Shown here one piece after another: positions 6,569 through 11,194 of a DNA stretch of 11,194 nt (positions are counted from its first letter, which is position 1; the number at the start of each line of letters is the position of its first letter). Made by a program: the position numbers and the translations under genes. The notes beneath the pieces were generated by a model. The model saw only the letters and a list, made by a program, of their open reading frames with translations, had not been told where the DNA came from and searched no databases. Origin of the DNA: an uncultured Chloroflexota bacterium (GTDB lineage: Bacteria > Chloroflexota > Dehalococcoidia > UBA2247 > RBG-13-53-26). The stretch covers positions 1 through 11,194 of the forward strand of contig CALMBS010000217.1 in NCBI GenBank assembly GCA_937860285.1. The letters are read 5' to 3'.

Positions 6569-8360
6569 GCCGGTTTCCTTTCAGCATCTCCCGCAGATCG
6601 TCCATGCCCAGGGCCGCCAGCTTCTCGCCCGGGACCAGCCCTTCGGCGCTCCAGCCACGCCCACGGTAGTAGCCGTCTATGGCGGCGGTGAGATCCTTCT
6701 CAGAGACGACCGCCCCCTCCCCGGTGTCGAGCGGCTCCCGGAAAAGGCGCGGCGGCAGCCAGTCATCGGGCCGCTGCCACCCTTCGCGGATGTCGATGGC
6801 CTTGATCAGGTTGTTGGTCCTCTCGCCGGCCCGCCGCAGCTCTGCCGGATTCAAGGGCATGCCGGTGGCCAGCGTGTACATCCGGGCGGCTTCCGCCGGG
6901 AAGTCCCGGAAGTAGCGGCGCGCATTCGGGCAGATGGCCAGGGAGTCGCCGGCCGCCGCCAGGTCCTCTTCCCGGCAGGCGTCGGCTGCGGTTGCCGAGG
7001 GATCGTCGCGGCCGTCCAGGGTGGGCGGCCGCAGGCCGGCCGCCAGGCGCAGTGCCAGGCCCGGTTGCGTACGGGGGTCGCACCCGGCCATCTCCAGCCC
7101 CTTGACCTGCATGGCCCACTCCCCGGACCCCTGGCCGAGCCCGTTCGCGGCCCTGAGCACCCCCTCCGCCAGCACGGCGCCGATCCCGCTGAGCTGCCCG
7201 ATGCGGCGCGTTGTCTCCACCAGGCCGTCGGCGCTGCCGAACGAGAGGTCCAGGCCATTCGTGTCCTGGCTGGTCAGCAGCCCTCGCTCAAAGCACTCCA
7301 TGGCCCAGGCGACGCTGGCGCCCGCACTCACGGGGTCCAGGCCGTAGACATGACATAAATCAAGGGCCTTCAGTATTACCGGCAGGTGAAACATGCCGCA
7401 GAGCGGCCCCAGCGCGGCCAGGGCCTCGTTGTCCAGCACGACCTGCTCGTCGGAGTGCGGGTCATCCGTGATCCGGTAGACGTGCTGGCAGGCGACGGGG
7501 CAGGCCGGGCAGGCTATGGTCTTGATCAGGCGCCCCTTCGCGGCGCATTCCGCGGCCAGGCTGGCGGCACCACCGGGGATGGCCTGCTGGTAGTTGCGCG
7601 CCGGCAGATGACATCGCCCGCTCCCGGGGAGCAGGCACTCGCCTGGCTCCAGTCCGCCGCCCCCGGCGGCCGTCTGGCGCCAGCCGGTGTTGAGGTCCAG
7701 GACAGCCTTTCGCATGGCGTCGATGTCCGCCACCGACACCGGCCGGGTGCCCCTGACGGCGACGGCCTTCAGCTTCTTGGCCCCCAGGACCGCCCCCGCC
7801 CCGCCCCGGTGCATCAGGCGGTGGCCGTCCCTGATGGTGGCCAGGCGGGCCAGGGACTCGCCGGCCGGGCCGGTGCAGGCCACCTGGACCCGGCTGTCTC
7901 CGGACTCCCGCCTGATGGCGGCCGCCGTCTGCGGGCCGCCCTGGCCCGCCAGCGGGTCCGCCCGGCGGAGATGGACCCGGCCGTCATCGATGAAGAGGTA
8001 CACGGGGGAGGCAGCGGCGCCGGTGATGACCACCGCGTCATAGCCGGTCCCGGCCAGGGCCAGGGACCAGAGCCCGAACGACACGGAGCCGCACAGGAGG
8101 CCGGTGGCGGGCGACCTGGTGACCACGGCGTGGCCGGCGGAGGCGGGGGCCATGGTGCCCGACAGGGGGCCGCGGGCCATCACCACAGGATTGTCCGGTC
8201 CCAGGGTGTCGGCGCCCGGCCTGGCGCACTCCAGGTACAGGCGCGTGCCCAGCCCCACCCCGCCCAGGTAGTCCCTGAGCCAGCGCCCGGGTATCTCCCG
8301 GGCCTCAGTCTTACCGCTGGTCAGGTCGACTGCCAGGTACTTGCTGTTGTACGAACTCAA
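6540..8360 (-). CDS. aor: Aldehyde:ferredoxin oxidoreductase (tungsten-type), divergent
   Basis: The 606-residue protein matches the AOR family in length and layout; family members oxidise aldehydes to acids, or the reverse, with a tungstopterin and one [4Fe-4S] cluster. Visible signatures are the N-terminal RGPLSGTMAP (63-72), RGGAGAVLGAKKLKAVAVRG (185-204), the cluster ligands C284-x2-C287-x3-C291 with Cys477 in GDSLAIC, Glu312 in DNEALAALG, DPR (428-430), and the late NNLIKAIDIREGW (516-528). Two familiar motifs are altered: the SNSGG-type pterin loop reads CGSVSFGLW (90-98), and the ATS-x-RGA-x-H block after DPR is missing (residues 433-452 differ). Cofactor handling or substrate may therefore be unusual. 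The start is TTG at 8360, nine bases after the ACT gene's stop, with AGGGG six bases upstream. The likely electron partner is the overlapping polyferredoxin. Aryl aldehydes are a plausible substrate from the operon context. Confidence 0.88.
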   Translation of the reverse strand: MSSYNSKYLAVDLTSGKTEAREIPGRWLRDYLGGVGLGTRLYLECARPGADTLGPDNPVVMARGPLSGTMAPASAGHAVVTRSPATGLLCGSVSFGLWSLALAGTGYDAVVITGAAASPVYLFIDDGRVHLRRADPLAGQGGPQTAAAIRRESGDSRVQVACTGPAGESLARLATIRDGHRLMHRGGAGAVLGAKKLKAVAVRGTRPVSVADIDAMRKAVLDLNTGWRQTAAGGGGLEPGECLLPGSGRCHLPARNYQQAIPGGAASLAAECAAKGRLIKTIACPACPVACQHVYRITDDPHSDEQVVLDNEALAALGPLCGMFHLPVILKALDLCHVYGLDPVSAGASVAWAMECFERGLLTSQDTNGLDLSFGSADGLVETTRRIGQLSGIGAVLAEGVLRAANGLGQGSGEWAMQVKGLEMAGCDPRTQPGLALRLAAGLRPPTLDGRDDPSATAADACREEDLAAAGDSLAICPNARRYFRDFPAEAARMYTLATGMPLNPAELRRAGERTNNLIKAIDIREGWQRPDDWLPPRLFREPLDTGEGAVVSEKDLTAAIDGYYRGRGWSAEGLVPGEKLAALGMDDLREMLKGNRHGAPPHTLR

Positions 8361-8369
8361 GAGCGACCC

Positions 8370-8762
8370 CTACTGCCCCATCACCTTCTCGGCCTTGTCC
8401 GGGTCGCTCACCTTCAGCACAATGCTGGCCGTCCCCGGTGTGGGGTCGATGAAGGCGTAGAAGTACTCCAGGTTGATGCCCGCCCTGGCCAGGGGCTTGG
8501 CCACCGTGTCCAGGAGCCCGCCCGGCTGGTCCGGCATATCCTTCTGCAGCACGACCGTCTCCTTGACGGTGAACCCGGCCTTCCTCAGGGCCTCGGCCCC
8601 TTTGGCGCTGTCCGAGAGCACCATGCGCATGATGCCGAACTCGGAGGTCTCGGCCACGCAGAGGGCCCGGATGTTTATCTTCTCGGCCTTGAGCGCCTCG
8701 AGCGCGGACTCCAGTCTGCCCGGCTGGTTCTCCACGAAGCAAGAAACCTGCTTGATCTTCAT
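8370..8762 (-). CDS. Double ACT-domain protein, probable amino-acid sensor
   Basis: The 130-residue protein is two ACT domains in tandem (about 1-66 and 68-130) and nothing else. Each has the ligand-loop pattern with a central Pro-Gly: NQPGRLESALEAL (12-24) and DQPGGLLDTVAKPL (78-91). ACT domains bind amino acids and act allosterically. Stand-alone ACT pairs of this kind commonly sit beside phenylacetate-CoA ligase and indolepyruvate oxidoreductase genes, so an aromatic amino acid is the likely ligand; this is inference. The start ATG at 8762 has AGGAGG six bases upstream, and the gene begins 14 bp after the paaK stop. The protein may regulate the ligase or the oxidoreductase directly, since it has no DNA-binding part. 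Confidence 0.9.
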   Translation of the reverse strand: MKIKQVSCFVENQPGRLESALEALKAEKINIRALCVAETSEFGIMRMVLSDSAKGAEALRKAGFTVKETVVLQKDMPDQPGGLLDTVAKPLARAGINLEYFYAFIDPTPGTASIVLKVSDPDKAEKVMGQ

Positions 8763-8776
8763 CTTCGACCTCCTCG

Positions 8777-10084
8777 CTACTTCAGTCCCATCTCTCGCCT
8801 GTCCATCACCCTCTTGGCCTTGCCTTCCGTGCGGGCGATGGATTTCGGCTCCACCAGTTTGACCTTGACCCCGATGCCCAGCGTGCTCTCCAGCTCGTCA
8901 GTGACTTTCTTCTTCAGGGCCTCCATCTTCTTCATCTCGTCGGAGAAGACGTCTTCGGAGACCTCCACCCAGACCTCCAGGTCGTCCAGGTTGCGCGCCC
9001 GGTCGACGATGATGAGGTACTGGGGCTCCACCCCCTCTACCTGGAGGAGCACGCTCTCGATCTGGGACGGGAAGACGTTGACGCCGCGGATCTTGAGCAT
9101 GTCGTCGGTCCGGCCGGTGACCTTGTCCATGCGCACCAGGGTCCGCCCGCACTTGCAGGGTTCAGCGTGGAGGGTGGTGATGTCCTTGGTGCGGAAGCGG
9201 ATGACCGGCTGTCCTTCCTTGGTCAGCGTGGTGAGCACCAGCTCTCCCTTCTCCCCGAAGGGCAGGGGCTCGCCGGTCTGGGGGTTGATGATCTCCGGCA
9301 GGAAGTTGTCCTCAAAAACGTGCAGGCCGCAGCGGTGCTCGCACTCCACTGAAACGCCGGGACCCACCACCTCGGTCAGCCCGTATATGTCTACCGCCTT
9401 GATGGGCATCCTGGCCTCTATATCGGCCCTCATCTGCTCGGACCAGGGCTCGGCGCCGCAGACGGCCAGCCTGAGCTTGGTGGTGCGCAGGTCCAGTCCG
9501 ATCTCCTTGGCGCCTTCCGCCAGGATGAGGGTGTAGGAAGGGGTGCAGGTGAGGACGGTGGTGCCGATGTCCTGTATCAGCATCAGCTGTCTCTTGGTGT
9601 TGCCGGTGGAAGTGGGGATCACGCAGGCCCCCACCCTCTCGCCGCCGTAGTGGAATCCCATGCCGCCGGTGAACAGCCCGTAGCCGTAGCAGTTCTGCAG
9701 AACGTCGTTCTTGGTCACCCCGGCGCTGGTGAGGGTCCGGGCCATGACCTCGGTCCACATGCGCAGGTCATTTGCCGTATAGGGGGCCACGACCGGCTTC
9801 CCGGTGGTGCCGCTGGAGGCATGCACCCGGCAGATCTGCTCCATGGGGACGGTCAGCAGCCCCAGCGGATAGTTGTCCCTGAAGTCCTGCTTCGTGGTGA
9901 AGGGCAGCCGGCGCAGGTCGGCCAGGGACTTGATGCTGTCGGGCGTTACGCCCTTCTGCTGAAAGGCCTGGCGGTAGAACGGCACTTTCTCATAGACCCG
10001 CGCCGCCAGGGCCTTCAGGCGCTCCAACTGCAGCTTCTCCATCTCCGGCCGGGGCATGGTCTCAAACTTCGGACTCCAGATCAT
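8777..10084 (-). CDS. paaK: Phenylacetate-CoA ligase (AMP-forming)
   Basis: The 435-residue length and motif order are typical of PaaK, which activates phenylacetate or related arylacetates to the CoA thioester with ATP. Motifs are the phosphate-binding loop SSGTTGKP (90-97), YGLTEVVG (234-241), the ribose-binding Asp301 in RFRTKD, the hinge GRTDDMLKIRGVN (324-336), and the C-terminal RTEGKAKRV (419-427), whose Lys422 is the expected adenylation lysine. Cys248, His250 and Cys252 plus Cys310 and Cys312 could form a metal site. The start ATG at 10084 has a perfect AGGAGG eight bases upstream (10093-10098), partly inside a 10-bp palindrome AGGCTAGCCT. It lies 23 bp after iorB and 14 bp before the ACT gene. 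In this company the ligase would feed arylacetyl-CoA to IorAB or recover the acids that AOR makes. Substrate specificity is not visible. Confidence 0.93.
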   Translation of the reverse strand: MIWSPKFETMPRPEMEKLQLERLKALAARVYEKVPFYRQAFQQKGVTPDSIKSLADLRRLPFTTKQDFRDNYPLGLLTVPMEQICRVHASSGTTGKPVVAPYTANDLRMWTEVMARTLTSAGVTKNDVLQNCYGYGLFTGGMGFHYGGERVGACVIPTSTGNTKRQLMLIQDIGTTVLTCTPSYTLILAEGAKEIGLDLRTTKLRLAVCGAEPWSEQMRADIEARMPIKAVDIYGLTEVVGPGVSVECEHRCGLHVFEDNFLPEIINPQTGEPLPFGEKGELVLTTLTKEGQPVIRFRTKDITTLHAEPCKCGRTLVRMDKVTGRTDDMLKIRGVNVFPSQIESVLLQVEGVEPQYLIIVDRARNLDDLEVWVEVSEDVFSDEMKKMEALKKKVTDELESTLGIGVKVKLVEPKSIARTEGKAKRVMDRREMGLK

Positions 10085-10107
10085 CAGGCTAGCCTCCTAG
10101 ATAAGCG

Positions 10108-10710
10108 TTAGTTACCTTGTATCCTGGCCAGGGCCTCTTCCCGGCCCCTGGCGAAGGCCTTCAGATTCAGCTGCAGTACCTTCTGCGGCACCCGCTGAGA
10201 GAGGTCCTCGATGTATATCTGCTCGCCGATGTCCAGGAACACCGACAGGAAGCCCACCAGCAGCACGTTGAGCACCTGGGGGTTGCCCATCTCCTGGGCG
10301 ATCTGCGTGCCCGGTATGATGTACAGGTTCCCGGTGCGCCGCCTGACTATCTCTTCCACCTCGGCGGTGGTGGGATAGGCCGAAGCCCCGCCTACCACGG
10401 ACAGCGGCGGGATGGCCAGGTCGTTGATGATGGCGATGCTCCGTTCGTGGAGATAGTCTGCCCAGCGGGCCCCCTCCAGCCTCTCGAAGGCCAGCAGGAT
10501 GTCCGCCTCCCCCTTCCTGATCATGGGGGAGAAGACCTGGCGGCCCAGCCTCAGGTGGCTGACCACGCTGCCGCCTCTCTGGGACATGCCCAGGGAGTCG
10601 GACTTCTTCACGTCGTGGCCCGCCTTCATGGCGATCTCCGCCAGCGCGTCGCTGGCCAGGATCACACCCTGTCCGCCCACGCCCGTCATGAGGATGTCGG
10701 TCTTCGTCAT
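10108..10710 (-). CDS. iorB: Indolepyruvate:ferredoxin oxidoreductase, beta (gamma-domain) subunit
   Basis: The 200-residue protein matches IorB, the small subunit that with IorA interconverts arylpyruvates plus CoA and arylacetyl-CoA plus CO2, using ferredoxin. Signatures are the N-terminal MTGVGGQGVILAS (8-20) and GMSQRGGSVVSHLRLG (41-56); the residue before GMSQRGG is Leu where His or Lys is common. I chose ATG at 10710 because it forms an ATGA overlap with the iorA stop, has AGGGTGA just upstream, and puts the GVGGQG loop at the usual place. A longer frame to 10758 would only add residues that overlap iorA. It is translationally coupled to iorA and followed by paaK after 23 bp. Confidence 0.93.
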   Translation of the reverse strand: MTKTDILMTGVGGQGVILASDALAEIAMKAGHDVKKSDSLGMSQRGGSVVSHLRLGRQVFSPMIRKGEADILLAFERLEGARWADYLHERSIAIINDLAIPPLSVVGGASAYPTTAEVEEIVRRRTGNLYIIPGTQIAQEMGNPQVLNVLLVGFLSVFLDIGEQIYIEDLSQRVPQKVLQLNLKAFARGREEALARIQGN

Positions 10711-11194
10711 TTCACCCTGATGGCTTTCCGGTGGCAGACCTGCGAGCAAACGGCGCACCGGTCACCCACGCAGAGGCCGGCGTCGATACGGACCTCACCG
10801 TTCTCCCTGGTTATGGCCTGGCATCCCACCCGCAGGCAGTTGAAGCACTGGTCGCACTGCGCCAGGTCCACGGTCATGGGCCGGCCCTTCCCCCTGACGT
10901 GGAGGGGGCAGTCCCCCCTGACGATAATCACCGAGGGCTCGTCGGTCTCAACGCACCTCCTGATGGTGTCCTCGACCAGAGGCAGGTCGAAAGCGTTGAC
11001 TATGTTTACGTCCCGGACACCGATGCCTCGCACCAGGTCCTCGATGACCACCCTGGGGGAAGCCTCTCCCCGGGCCGAGGTGCCGGTGCCGGGATGCCCC
11101 TGGTGCCCGGTCATGGCCGTGGTGCCGTTGTCCAGGATGATGGTGGTCCCGCGGCCCCGGTTGTAGACGGCGTTCACCAGTCCGGTGATGCCCG
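10707..11194 (-). CDS. iorA: Indolepyruvate:ferredoxin oxidoreductase, alpha subunit, C-terminal part
   Basis: The frame is open at the right edge, so only the last 161 residues of a protein of about 600 are present. The visible part begins with GITGLVNAVYN and continues with LDNGTTAMTGHQGHPGTG (20-37), the end of the thiamine-diphosphate-binding domain. A ferredoxin-like tail follows with two Cys sets: 113/116/119/124 and 141/146/149/153 (fragment numbering). The second set has CX4CX2CX3C spacing and neither set ends in the usual Cys-Pro. The stop overlaps the iorB start by four bases (ATGA), so the subunits are coupled. The enzyme would oxidatively decarboxylate indolepyruvate, phenylpyruvate or hydroxyphenylpyruvate, or run in reverse for aromatic amino acid synthesis. 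It is the first visible gene of the operon; the promoter lies outside the window. Confidence 0.93.
   Translation of the reverse strand, partial: GITGLVNAVYNRGRGTTIILDNGTTAMTGHQGHPGTGTSARGEASPRVVIEDLVRGIGVRDVNIVNAFDLPLVEDTIRRCVETDEPSVIIVRGDCPLHVRGKGRPMTVDLAQCDQCFNCLRVGCQAITRENGEVRIDAGLCVGDRCAVCSQVCHRKAIRVK

Noticed and set aside
7386..9536. A 716-codon open frame on the plus strand across aor, the ACT gene and paaK
   Set aside because: It crosses three recognised minus-strand genes, has no recognisable motif, and its composition changes where it crosses gene borders. This is a shadow of high GC content.
10086..10095. Palindrome AGGCTAGCCT before paaK as an operator
   Set aside because: It lies inside an operon, partly overlaps the RBS, and has no promoter next to it; best explained by the AGGAGG plus chance symmetry.
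10711..10758. An N-terminal extension of IorB starting at 10758
   Set aside because: The added 16 residues overlap the coding end of iorA and are not family-like. The ATG at 10710 has the ATGA coupling and a nearby AGGGTGA.
10117..11166. A 349-codon plus-strand frame opposite iorA and iorB
   Set aside because: It is antisense to two recognised enzyme subunits joined by an ATGA overlap, and shows no domain of its own.

Overview
The window is GC-rich and tightly packed, with strong Shine-Dalgarno sequences, short intergenic gaps and frequent gene overlaps. The gene set is ferredoxin-linked and oxygen-sensitive: an indolepyruvate:ferredoxin oxidoreductase, a tungsten-type aldehyde:ferredoxin oxidoreductase and an NDP-forming acyl-CoA synthetase subunit. 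It points to an anaerobic bacterium. The protein style and the lone SwrC-like RND pump would fit an anaerobic Chloroflexota (Dehalococcoidia-like) genome, but this is an inference; some anaerobic Deltaproteobacteria-like lineages carry similar genes. No rRNA, tRNA, CRISPR array or transposase was found.

Layout from left to right. (1) A leftward gene of unknown function runs off the left edge (1-754, GTG start, good RBS). (2) A 135-bp divergent spacer (755-889) carries a credible sigma70 promoter for the rightward gene, which would give an almost leaderless transcript, and a weaker leftward promoter. (3) The only rightward gene (890-2344) encodes the alpha-type subunit of an NDP-forming acyl-CoA synthetase. 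(4) A 45-bp convergent gap contains two dyads, one followed by a short T-rich stretch. (5) A leftward marR - RND pump unit (5996 to 2390) has a near-consensus promoter. A perfect 8+4+8 inverted repeat overlaps its predicted transcription start, and a degenerate second copy lies between marR and the pump gene. This looks like an autoregulated drug or solvent efflux operon. (6) A 93-bp spacer follows. (7) A leftward operon enters from the right edge: iorA (C-terminal part only), iorB, paaK, an ACT-domain protein, aor and a four-cluster ferredoxin. The genes overlap or are separated by 8-23 bp.

How they may work together. IorAB interconverts arylpyruvates and arylacetyl-CoA with ferredoxin. PaaK activates arylacetates to their CoA thioesters. 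The double ACT protein probably binds an aromatic amino acid. AOR interconverts aldehydes and acids using ferredoxin, probably through the polyferredoxin encoded directly after it. The set can be read as salvage of arylacetates into aromatic amino acids (reductive direction) or as aromatic amino acid catabolism (oxidative direction); sequence alone does not decide. The acyl-CoA synthetase subunit 4 kb away could conserve ATP from the CoA thioester in the oxidative direction, but its ATP-grasp partner is not in the window and the link is speculative.
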